Shown: piece after piece, positions 1 through 9,646 of the stretch
How positions within the stretch are numbered: the first letter of the stretch is position 1
Layout of the letters: the number at the start of each line of letters is the position of its first letter
Assembly: GCF_014655295.1 (NCBI RefSeq)
Contig: NZ_BNBI01000013.1
Coordinates: forward strand, 62,001-126,000
Direction: 5' to 3'
DNA length: 64,000 bases
DNA from: Streptomyces fumanus
GTDB lineage: Bacteria; Actinomycetota; Actinomycetes; Streptomycetales; Streptomycetaceae
The notes under the pieces: model-generated
The model's input: the letters and a program-made list of their open reading frames with translations, nothing else
What the model was told of the DNA's origin: nothing
Databases searched by the model: none
Made by a program: the position numbers and the translations under genes

Positions 1-339
1 CCGGCGGGCGCCTCCCCCGTGCCGCCGGACGGCGAGGTGCTGCGCGACCGGGTGCTGGGCGCGAGGCTGCTGACGGACTCGGGCACGGAGGTCGGCACGG
101 TGCTGGACGTGGTGGTGGCGGGCGGCCGCAGCGGTCGCGTCGTGGGCTTCCGGGTCGACGCGAGCAAGGCGCTGGTGCCGGGCCCCCGACGGCGCCGCCG
201 CCGGGTGTACGTGCCGCGCGGCGAGGACCTCACCGTCACCGGCCGGGCCCTGGTCCTGCCCGGGGAGAGCGTCCGGGTCACCGAGGACCTGTCCGGGCTC
301 GGCGCCCTGGCCGCCGGCCGGCCGGGGTGTACGCCGTGA
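1..339 (+). CDS. PRC-barrel domain protein, C-terminal part (runs off left edge)
   Basis: The reading frame is open to base 1, so the real start probably lies outside the window; a GTG at 19 is the first start inside it. The visible part carries one PRC-barrel-like unit (core LGARLLTDSGTEVGTVLDVV), followed by a basic stretch and a second short strand-rich segment. It matches the second barrel of the two-barrel protein encoded next, so this is probably the end of a tandem paralogue. PRC barrels are small beta folds found in RNA-processing and photosystem proteins; in Streptomyces such soluble proteins have no firm function. The stop overlaps the next start (TGATG), suggesting translational coupling. 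Family call is good; role unknown. Confidence 0.6.
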   Translation, partial: PAGASPVPPDGEVLRDRVLGARLLTDSGTEVGTVLDVVVAGGRSGRVVGFRVDASKALVPGPRRRRRRVYVPRGEDLTVTGRALVLPGESVRVTEDLSGLGALAAGRPGCTP

Positions 340-755
340 TGCTGTTCTCCCGGGTGCGCGGCCTGCCCGTGGTGGCACCCGACGCGACCGAGACCGGGGT
401 CGTCACCTCCCTGGCCGTGGACGTCGACGCGGGGACGGTCACGCATCTGCGGCTGCGCGGCCGGCACCGCCGGGAGACGGTGCTGCCCTGGGCCGCGGTG
501 CACGCCGTCGAACCGGACGCCGTCCTGGTCCACGCCCACTCCCCCGGCCCCTCGGACGCCCCCGCGCCGCCGCACGACCTGCTGGGCAGCCGCGTGCTGA
601 CCGACACCGGCGAGGCGCGCGGCACGGTGCTGGACGCCGTCTTCGACCCGGACACCGGCCGGGTCCTGGCCGTGTTCACCACGCTCGGCACCCTGTCGGC
701 GGAGCTGCTGCTGGGGCTCGGCGACTACGCCCTGGTGGTACGGGCCACCGGCTGA
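339..755 (+). CDS. Two-barrel PRC-barrel domain protein
   Basis: A 138-residue protein starting at the ATG that overlaps the upstream stop by one base; an in-frame GTG 12 bases upstream is the alternative. Residues about 1-65 form one PRC-barrel unit (LFSRVRGLPVV, then LPWAAVHAVEPDAVLV) and about 85-138 form a second (LLGSRVLTDTGEARGTVLDA). A short Pro/Ala linker joins them. No signal peptide or membrane span is visible. The preceding gene encodes a similar barrel, so the pair looks like a tandem duplication in one operon. Function unknown beyond the fold. Confidence 0.72.
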   Translation: MLFSRVRGLPVVAPDATETGVVTSLAVDVDAGTVTHLRLRGRHRRETVLPWAAVHAVEPDAVLVHAHSPGPSDAPAPPHDLLGSRVLTDTGEARGTVLDAVFDPDTGRVLAVFTTLGTLSAELLLGLGDYALVVRATG

Positions 756-816
756 GCGGGGACGCGGACGGCCGCGCCGACGGGCGGGCCCGGCGGGTCC
801 TGCTTAGCGTGGCGGC

Positions 817-2076
817 GTGAGCACGCGCACCTCCCCCGGCCGTCCCGGCCCGCACCCGCACGGCTGGCCGCGGGCCCTGGGCGCCGTGCTGGCCGGGCTG
901 CTGGCCATGGGCGCGGTGGCCGCGCTGGGGCTGTGGGCGGCCGGGGCCGGGGACCTGCCCGGCGGGGCCTTCCCACGCGTCGTCACGGCGGTGATGGTGA
1001 CGGCGGTGGGCGGCTCGGTCGACGTGTCCGGGGCGGCCGGGGACCTCATCGGTGCGGAGGCGGACCTGACCGTGATGCCGCTGTCGGTGACGCTGACCGG
1101 CGCCCTGGTGATCGGCCGGGGCTTTCTGCGTCCGCTGCGGCGGCGGGCGGTGGCCGGGCTCCCCGGGCTGGCGGGGTGGGCGGGCCGGATCGCCGCGCTG
1201 TGGCTGTGCGCCCTGCTGGGCCTGGCCTTCGCCGCGCGCCACACCTTCGAGGTGTCGCTCGGCGAGGGGCTCCTGGACGACCTCGGCGACCTGTTCGGCC
1301 TCTCCCCCACCGTCGGCTTCGCCGCCGACGTCCCGCTGACCGTGCTGTTCGGCCTGCTGTGGCTGGCGGGCGTGCTGCTGCTCGCCGTCCTGGTGACGCG
1401 CGGGGTGCCGCTGCCGGGGCGCCTGTCGCGGCTCGGGACGGCGGTGCGGCCGGCGGCGTCCGCGGTGCTCCTGCTGCTGCTCGCCTGCGTGGCCGCCGGC
1501 GCCGTCGCCGCCCTGGTGGTCGCGGCGACCCGCGGGCACCCGGCGCGGACCCTGGCCGTGCTGCTGCTCGGCCTGCCCAACCTGGTGTGGCCGGCGCTGA
1601 CCATCGGCCTGGGCGCCACCTGGGACGGGCAGGTGGACGGGCCGTTCGCCCTGCCGATGCCGCACCTCCTGGACGAGGTGCTGCGCGCCCCGGACGCCGC
1701 CGCGCTGAACCTGGGCACGCTCGCCGAGCGGGACGGCCGGGTGTGGTGGCTGCCGGTCGCCGCCGGGGTGCTGCTGCTCGCCGCGGGGTGGCTGACGGCG
1801 GTGCGGTCCCGCCCCCGGACACCGGCCCGGCACAACGCCGTGCGGCTGGCCGTGGCCCTGGCCATGGCGGCGCTCATGGTCTGCCTGGCCGCCAGGGTCT
1901 TCGCGCACGGCCTGTCGGTGCTCGGCATCGGCGACCTGAGCGCCGGGCTGTCCGGCCATCTGTTCCTGCGGCCCCGGCTGTGGAGCACCGTCGGCCTGGC
2001 GGCGCTGTGGGGAGGGCTCGCGGGCCTCCTCGGCACCCCGCTCGCCCGCTGGACCGGCCGCCGGACGGGCCGCTGA
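817..2076 (+). CDS. Streptophobe-type polytopic membrane protein
   Basis: A 419-residue integral membrane protein with a GTG start. It has roughly nine to ten hydrophobic spans separated by short Arg/Gly-rich loops, with an N-terminal cytoplasmic stretch before the first span at about residue 22. The segment VDVSGAAGDLIGAEADLTVMPLSVTLTGALV and the Leu/Ala/Val-rich repeats resemble the Streptomyces 'streptophobe' family, which has no known biochemical role. It stands alone: the PRC-barrel gene ends 61 bases upstream and the next gene is convergent. Confident membrane protein, moderate family assignment. Confidence 0.7.
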   Translation: MSTRTSPGRPGPHPHGWPRALGAVLAGLLAMGAVAALGLWAAGAGDLPGGAFPRVVTAVMVTAVGGSVDVSGAAGDLIGAEADLTVMPLSVTLTGALVIGRGFLRPLRRRAVAGLPGLAGWAGRIAALWLCALLGLAFAARHTFEVSLGEGLLDDLGDLFGLSPTVGFAADVPLTVLFGLLWLAGVLLLAVLVTRGVPLPGRLSRLGTAVRPAASAVLLLLLACVAAGAVAALVVAATRGHPARTLAVLLLGLPNLVWPALTIGLGATWDGQVDGPFALPMPHLLDEVLRAPDAAALNLGTLAERDGRVWWLPVAAGVLLLAAGWLTAVRSRPRTPARHNAVRLAVALAMAALMVCLAARVFAHGLSVLGIGDLSAGLSGHLFLRPRLWSTVGLAALWGGLAGLLGTPLARWTGRRTGR

Positions 2077-2082
2077 CCGGTC

Positions 2083-2122
2083 TTCGCCGACCGGTATTCG
2101 CCGACCGGTCTCAGCCGACCGG
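2083..2122. repeat. 14-bp tandem direct repeat between convergent genes
   Basis: Two near-identical 14-base units, TTCGCCGACCGGTA and TTCGCCGACCGGTC, are followed by a 12-base partial copy TCAGCCGACCGG. The last copy includes the stop codon and last codons of the minus-strand gene. Each unit contains the palindrome ACCGGT or ACCGG. It fills the 34-base gap between the two convergent stops. Confidence 0.8.
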
Positions 2123-2530
2123 AACCATCTGCGGCGCCACCGTGCGCTGCATCCGCAGCGCGTCCACCGACTCGGCGAGCAGTTCGTACTCGGTGGTCTC
2201 GTCGCTGGTGGCGACCCGGACCAGCCGTCCGGCGGCCAGTTCGTCGGCGATCAGGTCCTGCCGGGCCGCATCGGCGCACCAGGAGCGCAGCACCCGGGGC
2301 ACGTCCGGCGCGTCGTCGGCGACCGGGGTCAGGGCGCCGCGCGGCAGGTGCGGCTGGTCCGGCTGGGGGTCGAGGCGCTCGGCGATCCAGGAGGCGCGGT
2401 CGCGCAGCCACCACAGGGCGAGGGCGAGGGTGGGGGCCCGGTAGGTGCCGAGGGGGACGCCGACCCACCGGCCGCCGCAGACTCCGTACGCGGTGACATG
2501 GCACAGGAACTCGTCGTGCACGTCTACCAT
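2111..2530 (-). CDS. Conserved hypothetical protein
   Basis: A 139-residue soluble protein I cannot assign. It begins VDVHDEFLCHVTAYGVCGG and has a Trp/Arg/Leu-rich segment (ALALWWLRDRASWIAERL) likely to form a helix, then an acidic/Pro-rich middle and a C-terminal TSDETTEYELLAESVDALRMQ. Four Cys residues are present but not as a metal-binding cluster. No signal peptide or transmembrane span. The gene stands alone, convergent with the streptophobe gene and separated from it by a tandem repeat. The ATG start gives a compact product; no alternative is clearly better. Confidence 0.55.
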   Translation of the reverse strand: MVDVHDEFLCHVTAYGVCGGRWVGVPLGTYRAPTLALALWWLRDRASWIAERLDPQPDQPHLPRGALTPVADDAPDVPRVLRSWCADAARQDLIADELAAGRLVRVATSDETTEYELLAESVDALRMQRTVAPQMVPVG

Positions 2531-2714
2531 CCCCAGTCGCGTGGCCCGCCGGCCGGTGCGGCGCGTGTGCTCTGCGTGAGGGCGCCGTCGCGTGACGTGA
2601 GGCGTCCTAGGAGTCGAGTATGTTCACGGACGAATCACTGTCACCATGGCTTTCCGGCCACTCTCCTGGCATATTCACGGCGATCTCTGGCGAAAACCTT
2701 GCGGGCGTACGGGC

Positions 2715-2743
2715 GGCGCGTCCGGCGGCTCGCCGGACGCGCC
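2715..2743 (-). terminator. Hairpin after the aldo/keto reductase gene
   Basis: A perfect 13-bp inverted repeat (arms GGCGCGTCCGGCG and CGCCGGACGCGCC) with a 3-base loop lies 17-45 bases past the aldo/keto reductase stop on the minus strand. A short T-containing stretch follows a little further downstream. Confidence 0.7.
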
Positions 2744-2759
2744 GTTCCGCGCGGGCGCA

Positions 2760-3752
<993 letters not shown>

Positions 3753-3829
3753 CGCGACTCCTGGAGGGGTGGGCCCACGAATACCGGGTTCCACTCTGTC
3801 GTGACCTGCGGGCAGTGGTCCAACAGAAG

Positions 3830-3851
3830 AATCCGATGGGATTGTGCGGAT
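3830..3851. promoter_or_regulatory. Candidate LysR operator in the divergent AKR/LysR promoter
   Basis: AATCC-GATG-GGATT (3830-3843) is a perfect 5-bp inverted repeat, and an overlapping ATCC-N13-GGAT dyad ends at 3851. It lies 14 bases before the LysR start codon, where LysR autoregulatory sites usually sit. Inference from position and symmetry only. Confidence 0.45.
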
Positions 3852-3864
3852 ACGCTTCTCAATC

Positions 3865-4749
3865 ATGGAACTGCGCCATCTCCAGCACTTCGTCGCGGTC
3901 GCCGAGGACCAGCACTTCACCCGGGCGGCGGAACGCCTGCTGGTCTCCCAGTCCGGCCTGTCGGCGTCGATCCGGGCGCTGGAGCGGGAGCTGGGCACAG
4001 CGCTGTTCGTGCGGACCACCCGCCGGGTGACGCTGACCGAGGCCGGCCGGGCGCTGCTGGACGAGGCGCGCCGGGTGCTGGCGCAGGTGCGGTCGGCGTA
4101 CGAGGCGGTGGCGGCGGTGCAGGGGGTGCTGCGCGGCACCCTGTCGCTGGGCACCGAGCAGTGCATCGCCGGGGTCCATGTGGCGGGGCTGCTGGCGGCG
4201 TTCCGGCGGCGCCATCCGGACGTGGAGATCAGGCTGCGGCAGGCGGGCTCGGGGGAGCTGGCCGAGGAGGTCGCGGCGGGCCGGCTGGACCTGGCGTTCG
4301 CCTACCGGACGCGGGCGGACACCGACCAGTTGCGCTCGGTGTCACTGGCCAGTGAGCCGATGACGGTGCTGTGCCATCCCGGGCACCCGCTGGCGGCGCG
4401 GGGCGCGGTGCTCACCCCCGGGGACCTGGCGGACGAGGTCTTCGTGGACTTCCACCCGGACTGGGGGCCGCGCCGGATCACCGACACGGCGTTCGCCGCG
4501 GCGGGGGTGCGGCGCACGGTCGCGCTGGAGGTGAACGACGTGCACGGGCTGCTGGACCTGATCGACGAGGACCTCGGCGTGGCCGTCGTCCCCCGGCACT
4601 TCCGGCGCAAGCGGGCCTCGCTGACCTCGCTGCCGCTGAAGGACACCGGCGAGGCGGCGTACGAGACGATCGCCCTGCTGCCGCCGGCCGGTGCCACCAG
4701 CCCGGCGGCACGGGCCCTGCTGGCACTGCTGGAAACGGGGAGCGGCTGA
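3865..4749 (+). CDS. LysR-family transcriptional regulator
   Basis: A 294-residue LysR regulator. The N-terminal winged helix-turn-helix is classic (MELRHLQHFVAVAEDQHFTR, then RLLVSQSGLSASIRALEREL, residues 1-60). A periplasmic-binding-like effector domain (about 90-290) follows. The start is the ATG at 3865, matching the conserved N terminus; there is no strong Shine-Dalgarno, so translation may be leaderless or nearly so. It is divergent from the aldo/keto reductase gene, a typical LysR-target arrangement, so that gene is the likely target. The effector is unknown. Confidence 0.9.
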   Translation: MELRHLQHFVAVAEDQHFTRAAERLLVSQSGLSASIRALERELGTALFVRTTRRVTLTEAGRALLDEARRVLAQVRSAYEAVAAVQGVLRGTLSLGTEQCIAGVHVAGLLAAFRRRHPDVEIRLRQAGSGELAEEVAAGRLDLAFAYRTRADTDQLRSVSLASEPMTVLCHPGHPLAARGAVLTPGDLADEVFVDFHPDWGPRRITDTAFAAAGVRRTVALEVNDVHGLLDLIDEDLGVAVVPRHFRRKRASLTSLPLKDTGEAAYETIALLPPAGATSPAARALLALLETGSG

Positions 4750-4774
4750 GGGGCCGGTGCGTCATGGTGGAGCC

Positions 4775-5290
4775 ATGCATGCCAAAGACATCCTCATCGA
4801 GGGCTACACCCGTATCCGGGAAGAGGTCCACGCGGCCGTCGACGGTCTCGGGCCGGAGCTGCTCAACACCCGGCCGTCCGACGACGCCAACTCCATGAGC
4901 TGGCTGCTCTGGCACCTCACCCGGGTCCAGGACGACCATGTCGCCGACGCCTTCGGGCTGGAGCAGGTGTGGCTCGCCCAGGACTGGGAGAAGCGGTTCG
5001 GTCTCGGCCTGCCCCGCCACGACACCGGGTACGGCCACAGCCCGGCGAAGGTCGCCCAGGTACGGGTCGACTCGGCCGGCCTGCTGACCGGCTACTACGA
5101 CGCCGTGCACGAGCAGACCCTCGGCGCGCTGCGCTCGCTGACCGCCGGGGACCTGGAGCGGGTGGTGGACGACAACTGGGACCCGCCGGTCACCCTCGGC
5201 GTGCGGCTGGTCAGCGTCCTGTCCGACGATCTCCAGCACACCGGACAGGCCGCCTACCTCCGCGGGCTGCTTCAGAGCACCGGGGCGTAA
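4775..5290 (+). CDS. DinB-fold protein (DUF664/mycothiol-transferase-like)
   Basis: A 171-residue four-helix-bundle protein of the DinB/YfiT group. His residues at [17 protein letters not shown] (about 42-58) and near the end ([15 protein letters not shown]) match the three-His metal site of the family. Members include mycothiol- or bacillithiol-dependent S-transferases and isomerases. The ATG start follows GGTGGAG with short spacing. It starts 25 bases after the LysR stop, so it may be cotranscribed with it. Its 3' end overlaps the convergent adenosine deaminase gene by 19 bases. Substrate unknown. Confidence 0.8.
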   Translation: MHAKDILIEGYTRIREEVHAAVDGLGPELLNTRPSDDANSMSWLLWHLTRVQDDHVADAFGLEQVWLAQDWEKRFGLGLPRHDTGYGHSPAKVAQVRVDSAGLLTGYYDAVHEQTLGALRSLTAGDLERVVDDNWDPPVTLGVRLVSVLSDDLQHTGQAAYLRGLLQSTGA

Positions 5291-6345
5291 CCCGGCAGGA
5301 CGACATCGGCGATGAGGGCCTCACGCTCGTCGAACGGGGCGAAGGCGCTCTTGAGGGCGTTGACCGTGACCGTGCGCAGGTCCTCGGCCGTCCAGCCCGC
5401 CTCGGTCACGAGCAGGGACATCTCGCGGGTCATCGTGGTGCCCGACACCAGACGGTTGTCGGTGTTGAGGGTGACGCGGAAGCCGAGGTCCTTCAGCGCG
5501 GTGATCGGGTGCCCGGCGATGGAGGCCGCGGCGCCGGTCTGGAGGTTGGAGGTGGGGCACATCTCCAGCGCGATCCGGCGGTCGCGCACCCAGGCGGCGA
5601 GCCGGCCGAGCTTGCCGGCCGCGAGGTCCGGGATGTCCTCGGTGATCCGCACCCCGTGCCCGATGCGCTGGGCGCCGCAGACCTGGAGCGCCTGGTGGAT
5701 GCTGGGCAGGCCGTGCGCCTCCCCGGCGTGGATGGTGAACGGCATGTTCTCGCCGCGCAGGTAGGTGAAGGCGGCGAGGTGGTCGGCGGGCGGGAAGCCG
5801 TCCTCGGCGCCGGCGATGTCGAAGCCGACCACGCCCGCGTCCCGGTACGCCACCGCGAGGGCGGCCGCCTCGCCGACCCGGTCGAACATCCGCATTCCGC
5901 ACAGCAGCGTGCCGACCCGGACCGGTGTGCCGGCCGCCGCGGCCTTCGCCATGCCGGCCGCCAGCCCCTCCTGGACCGTCTCGACGACCTCGGGCAGGGT
6001 CAGCCCGCGCTCCAGCATCAGCTCGGGGGCGTAGCGCACCTCGGCGTAGACGACCCCGTCGGCGGCCAGGTCGAGGACGTACTCCTCGGCGGCGCGCAGC
6101 AGGCCCTCGCGGGTCTGCAGCACGGCGAGGGTGTGCTCGAAGGTGGCTATGTAGCGCACCAGGTCACCGGAGTTGGCGGCCTCGTAGAACCAGTCGGCCA
6201 GCGCGTCCGGGTCGGTGGCGGGCAGTCGGTGGCCGGCGGACCGGGCCAGTTCCACGACGGTGGCGGGGCGCAGGCCGCCGTCGAGGTGGTCGTGCAGCAC
6301 CGCCTTGGGCAGGCGGCGCAGGGTGTCGGTGTCGAGCCTGGTCAT
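5272..6345 (-). CDS. add: Adenosine deaminase
   Basis: Hydrolytic deamination of adenosine or deoxyadenosine to inosine in purine salvage; a cytoplasmic zinc amidohydrolase. Zinc and catalytic residues are visible: HDH at residues 18-20 ([11 protein letters not shown]), HAGE with the catalytic Glu, HGVRI, and the Asp of [10 protein letters not shown]. Length 357 residues is slightly above the usual 340-350. Its start overlaps the stop of the upstream VOC gene by 4 bases, so the two are translationally coupled. Streptomyces carry several add paralogues; this is one of them. Confidence 0.92.
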   Translation of the reverse strand: MTRLDTDTLRRLPKAVLHDHLDGGLRPATVVELARSAGHRLPATDPDALADWFYEAANSGDLVRYIATFEHTLAVLQTREGLLRAAEEYVLDLAADGVVYAEVRYAPELMLERGLTLPEVVETVQEGLAAGMAKAAAAGTPVRVGTLLCGMRMFDRVGEAAALAVAYRDAGVVGFDIAGAEDGFPPADHLAAFTYLRGENMPFTIHAGEAHGLPSIHQALQVCGAQRIGHGVRITEDIPDLAAGKLGRLAAWVRDRRIALEMCPTSNLQTGAAASIAGHPITALKDLGFRVTLNTDNRLVSGTTMTREMSLLVTEAGWTAEDLRTVTVNALKSAFAPFDEREALIADVVLPGYAPVL

Positions 6346-6752
6346 ACGGGGGTGTCCTCGTCGGGGGTGGGCTGGAGCAGGTCCCAGCGGTTGCCGTACA
6401 GGTCCTGGAAGACGGCGACCGTGCCGTAGGGCTCGTGCCGGGGCTCCTCCAGGAAGGTCACGCCCGCGGCGCGCAGGCGCGCGTGGTCGCGGGCGAAGTC
6501 GCCGGTGTGCAGGAAGAACCCGACGCGCCCGCCGGTCTGGTCGCCGATCCGGGCCCGCTGCGCCTCGCCCTTGGCGCGGGCCAGCAGCAGCGCGGTGCCG
6601 CCGGTCCCGGTGCCGGGCCGGACGACGACCCAGCGGGAGCCGTCGGGCCGGGGCGTGTCCTCGGCGAGGCGGAACCCGAGGGCGCCGGTGTAGAAGGCGA
6701 TCGCCTCGTCGTAGTCGTCGACGACGAGGGTGACCAGGGCGATGCGGGACAT
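6342..6752 (-). CDS. VOC (glyoxalase/bleomycin-resistance/dioxygenase superfamily) protein
   Basis: A 136-residue single-module vicinal oxygen chelate protein. Visible signatures are [20 protein letters not shown] at the N terminus, the repeat-like [17 protein letters not shown] in the middle, and the end strand [20 protein letters not shown], with a Glu/Asp-rich metal-binding arrangement. Members act as glyoxalase I, dioxygenases or antibiotic-binding proteins; the substrate cannot be told here. Translationally coupled to adenosine deaminase downstream (4-base overlap), though no known pathway links the two. Confidence 0.82.
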   Translation of the reverse strand: MSRIALVTLVVDDYDEAIAFYTGALGFRLAEDTPRPDGSRWVVVRPGTGTGGTALLLARAKGEAQRARIGDQTGGRVGFFLHTGDFARDHARLRAAGVTFLEEPRHEPYGTVAVFQDLYGNRWDLLQPTPDEDTPV

Positions 6753-6815
6753 CGGGTCCTTTCGGCGGGGGGACGTCGACGGACGAGGTTATACGTAAAA
6801 CTGCGGGACGCGAAA

Positions 6816-6849
6816 CCGCCCGCCCACCGGCGGTGCGGTGGGCGGGCGG
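6816..6849 (-). terminator. Hairpin terminator after the chitinase gene
   Basis: A perfect 13-bp inverted repeat (CCGCCCGCCCACC / GGTGGGCGGGCGG) with an 8-base loop starts 23 bases after the chitinase stop and is followed on the minus strand by TTTCG. Confidence 0.75.
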
Positions 6850-6871
6850 ATCGCGGTGCCGGGGGCGCCGG

Positions 6872-7759
6872 TCAGCAGTACAGGTTGCCGCCCGGGTCGA
6901 CGCCGAGGATCTGGGCGAACCGCTGGTAGGTGCTCACCCGGCTCTGCACCTGCGCCGGGTTCTTGCCGTCGCACTCCAGGGAGCCGTTGATGGAGCGGAT
7001 CGTCTGGCCGAAGCCGGCGCCGTTGACCATGGCGTTGTGGGGGGTCATGGTGCCGGGGCCGGACTGGGTGTTCCAGTACCACAGGCCGGTCTTCCAGGCG
7101 ACGGCCGCGTCGTTCTGCACCAGCCAGGGGTTGTTCAGCAGGTCGAGGCCGAGGGCGTCACCGGCCGCCTTGTAGTTGAAGTTCCAACTGAGCTGGATGG
7201 GGCCGCGCCCGTAGTAGGCGGCCTGGCCGGCCGGGCAGCCGTAGGGCTGGCTCCAGTCGCAGTAGTGCGGGTAGTTGGCGGTGTTCTGCTCGACGATGTG
7301 CACCAGGCCGCCGGTCTCGTGGCTGACGTTGGCGAGGAAGGCGGCGGCCTCCCGCTTCTTGGTGGTGTCGCTGCCGGTGGTGGCGAAGCCGGGGTAGGCG
7401 CTGAGCGCGGCGGTGAGCCCGCTGTAGGTGTAGAAGCCGTTGCGGCTCGGGAACATCTGGTTGAACTGGGCCTCGCTGACCACGAAGGTGCCGACCGGGG
7501 TCTGCCCGCCGTCGCAGGCGTAGGGCTCCCAGTACCAGGTGCTGATGGTGGGGTCGTAACCCGGGTTGGCGTGTTCGGCGATGTATGCCTTGCCGTCGGT
7601 GTAGCGCACGATGTCACCGGCGTTGTACGCCTTGCCGGCCACCCAGTTCGGGAAGCTGGAACACGCGGCGGCGGCGGCCGGCGTGGCCGGCGTCAGCGCC
7701 GGTACGGCGCCCGCGAGGGCCAGGATGGTCACGGCGGCGGAGATACGGCGTCTCGACAC
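6872..7759 (-). CDS. Secreted GH19 chitinase with N-terminal chitin-binding module
   Basis: An extracellular endochitinase of 295 residues. The GTG start at 7759 follows GAAGGAG at 8 bases and yields a clear signal peptide ([17 protein letters not shown] ... ATPAAAAA, residues 1-32). Next comes a CBM5/12-type chitin-binding module ([20 protein letters not shown] to WYWEPYAC, about 33-80), then the GH19 domain with catalytic Glu in [11 protein letters not shown] and the [19 protein letters not shown] motif typical of bacterial GH19 enzymes. Conserved Cys pairs fit secretion. Two 12-bp operator-like repeats lie upstream, so chitin/GlcNAc control is likely. An upstream in-frame extension exists but lacks a ribosome site. 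Confidence 0.93.
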   Translation of the reverse strand: MSRRRISAAVTILALAGAVPALTPATPAAAAACSSFPNWVAGKAYNAGDIVRYTDGKAYIAEHANPGYDPTISTWYWEPYACDGGQTPVGTFVVSEAQFNQMFPSRNGFYTYSGLTAALSAYPGFATTGSDTTKKREAAAFLANVSHETGGLVHIVEQNTANYPHYCDWSQPYGCPAGQAAYYGRGPIQLSWNFNYKAAGDALGLDLLNNPWLVQNDAAVAWKTGLWYWNTQSGPGTMTPHNAMVNGAGFGQTIRSINGSLECDGKNPAQVQSRVSTYQRFAQILGVDPGGNLYC

Positions 7760-7883
7760 GGGATCAACTCCTTCACGGAGCACGGCCGTTCCCGTACAAG
7801 GGCAGCGCGGAGCCGGGCCGAGAGCACACGGGCCGGGCACGGCGCGGTGGGGGCGGCCGTGGTGGGGGGTGCCTGCGGGCCAT

Positions 7884-7925
7884 ACTCAACCGCGTTTGGT
7901 ATGTACCAGTCAAGGGTGTAGACCA
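7884..7925 (-). promoter_or_regulatory. Chitinase promoter with 12-bp direct repeats
   Basis: On the plus strand the repeats read TGGTATGTACCA (7897-7908) and GGGTGTAGACCA (7914-7925), spaced 17 bases start to start, i.e. two 12-mers separated by 5 bases. Streptomyces chitinase promoters carry 12-bp direct repeats of TGGTC(T/C)AGACC type, bound by regulators including DasR and Cpb1. On the minus strand TTGACT (7908-7913) and TTGAGT (7884-7889), 18 bases apart, make a plausible promoter overlapped by the repeats. It lies about 125 bases before the start codon. Confidence 0.68.
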
Positions 7926-7937
7926 ATCAACCATGTC

Positions 7938-7962
7938 GGAGCGCCCCGGGTCGGGGCGCTCC
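7938..7962 (-). terminator. Hairpin terminator after ssuD
   Basis: An 11-bp perfect stem (GGAGCGCCCCG / CGGGGCGCTCC) with a GGT loop lies 14-38 bases past the ssuD stop on the minus strand. It separates ssuD from the chitinase promoter. Confidence 0.7.
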
Positions 7963-7975
7963 GGGTGTCACCGTC

Positions 7976-9085
7976 CTAGCCGAGGCCCGGCGGTGGCCGC
8001 CACAGGCCCCGGGCGGCGAGCCTGGGCAGGACGCCCTCGCCGAACCAGTACGCCTCCTCCAGGTGCGGGTAGCCGGAGAGCACGAACTCGTCGATGCCCA
8101 GGGCGTGGTACTCCGCGATCCGGTCGGCGACCTCGTCGTGGCCGCCGACCAGGGCGGTGCCGGCGCCGCCGCGCACCAGGCCGATGCCGGCCCACAGGTT
8201 GGGGTGGATCTCCAGGCCGTCCCGGCCTCCGCCGTGCAGGGCGAGCATCCGCCGCTGCCCCTCCGACTCGCTGCGGGCGAGCCCGGCCTGCACGGACCGC
8301 ACGGTCTCCGGGTCGAAGCCGGCCAGCAGCCGGTCGGCCTCGGCCCAGGCCGCGCCGGCGGTGTCGCGGGTGATGACGTGCAGCCGGATGCCGAAGCGCG
8401 GGGTGCGGCCCTCCCGCGCGGCCAGGGCCCGTACCCGGGCGATCTTCTCGGCGACCTGCGCGGGCGGTTCGCCCCAGGTGAGGTACACGTCGGCGTGCCG
8501 GGCGGCGACCTCAACGGCGGCGGGCGAGGACCCGCCGAAGTACACCTCCGGCACCGGGTCGGGCGGCCTGGTCAGCTCCGCGCCCTCGACCCGGAGGTGC
8601 TCGCCGTGCAGGTCGACGGTCTTGCCCTCCCACAACTGCCGTACGACGGTGAGGAATTCGCCGGTACGGCGGTAGCGGGCGTCCTTGTCGAGGAAGTCGC
8701 CGTAGGCCCGCTGCTCCCGGCTCTCGCCGCCCGTGACGACGTTGAGCAGCAGCCGGCCGCCGCTGTGCCGCTGGAAGGTGGCGGCCATCTGCGCGGCGAG
8801 GGTGGGTGAGACGAAGCCGGGCCGGAAGGCGACGAGGAACTTCAGCCGCTCGGTGTGCTGGCTGACCATCGCGGTGGTCAGCCAGGCGTCCTCGCACCAC
8901 GCCCCGGTGGGGGTGAGCGCGCCCGTGAAGCCCAGGCTCTCGGCGGCGCGGGCGATCTGGCCGAGGTAGGCCACGGTCGGCGGCCGGTCCCGCCCGGAGG
9001 CGGTGACCGGGCTGCCGTGGCCGCCGCCGACGACATCGCGGCTGTCGCCGTTGGTGGGCAGGAACCAGTGGAAGGTCAGGGCCAC
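7976..9085 (-). CDS. ssuD: FMNH2-dependent alkanesulfonate monooxygenase
   Basis: Cleaves alkanesulfonates to sulfite and aldehyde using FMNH2 and O2, giving sulfur under sulfate limitation. The 369-residue luciferase-like TIM barrel starts FHWFLPTNGDSRDVVGGGHG and shows the SsuD blocks ESLGFTGALTPTGAWCEDAW, LKFLVAFRPGFVSPTLAAQM, LLLNVVTGGESREQRAYGDF and VYFGGSSPAAVEVAARHADVYLTWGEP. It lies 3 bases behind ssuE, its FMN reductase, in one operon headed by a leader peptide. No ssuA/B/C transporter is next to it here, so uptake genes are elsewhere. Confidence 0.92.
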   Translation of the reverse strand: MALTFHWFLPTNGDSRDVVGGGHGSPVTASGRDRPPTVAYLGQIARAAESLGFTGALTPTGAWCEDAWLTTAMVSQHTERLKFLVAFRPGFVSPTLAAQMAATFQRHSGGRLLLNVVTGGESREQRAYGDFLDKDARYRRTGEFLTVVRQLWEGKTVDLHGEHLRVEGAELTRPPDPVPEVYFGGSSPAAVEVAARHADVYLTWGEPPAQVAEKIARVRALAAREGRTPRFGIRLHVITRDTAGAAWAEADRLLAGFDPETVRSVQAGLARSESEGQRRMLALHGGGRDGLEIHPNLWAGIGLVRGGAGTALVGGHDEVADRIAEYHALGIDEFVLSGYPHLEEAYWFGEGVLPRLAARGLWRPPPGLG

Positions 9086-9088
9086 CGC

Positions 9089-9646
9089 TCAGCCCGCCGC
9101 CGCCAGCAGCGGCAGTTCGGCGCCGAGCGCCGCCGAGAACCCGTCGACGACCTGGGCGAGGGCCTCGGCGGCGGCCGGGGCGACGGTGACCGTGCCGTCC
9201 TCGCGCACGGTGATGTCCTTGTCGAGGGTGAACCAGCCCTGCACTATGTGCTCGGCGCCCATGGAGTTCAGCACCGGGCGGAGCGCGTAGTCGATGGCGA
9301 GGACATGTGCGGTACTGCCGCCGGTGGCCAGCGGCAGCACGGTCTTGCCGGTGAGCGCGTACTGCGGCAGCAGGTCGAGGAGCGCCTTGAGGACACCGGA
9401 GTAGGACGCCTTGTAGACGGGGGTGGCGACGACCACGCCGTCCGCGCGGGCGAACAGGTCGGTGGCGGCCACGATCGCGGGGTGCCGGAAGTCCGCGCCG
9501 AGCAGCGCCTCGGCGGGGACGGTGCGGATGTCGAGCGGGACCACCTGGTGGCCCTGGGCGGTCAGCCGCTGGTCGAGGTGGCGCAGCAGGCGGTCGGTGC
9601 GGGAGGAGGCGGACGGGCTGCCGGAGACGGACAGGACGGTGGCCAT
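9089..9646 (-). CDS. ssuE: NAD(P)H-dependent FMN reductase
   Basis: A 185-residue flavodoxin-like FMN reductase that supplies reduced FMN to SsuD. The phosphate-binding loop SVSGSPSASSRTDRLL is at the N terminus, and VVATPVYKASYSGVLKALLD and LATGGSTAHVLAIDYALRPV are SsuE hallmarks. It is the first structural gene of the ssuED operon; a leader peptide and hairpin lie 260-345 bases upstream. Symbol confidence rests on the partnership with ssuD. Confidence 0.9.
   Translation of the reverse strand: MATVLSVSGSPSASSRTDRLLRHLDQRLTAQGHQVVPLDIRTVPAEALLGADFRHPAIVAATDLFARADGVVVATPVYKASYSGVLKALLDLLPQYALTGKTVLPLATGGSTAHVLAIDYALRPVLNSMGAEHIVQGWFTLDKDITVREDGTVTVAPAAAEALAQVVDGFSAALGAELPLLAAAG

Noticed and set aside
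804-2504. Large minus-strand frames opposite the streptophobe gene
   Set aside because: Low-complexity Arg/Pro/Ala translations typical of high-GC shadows; the plus frame gives a coherent membrane protein.
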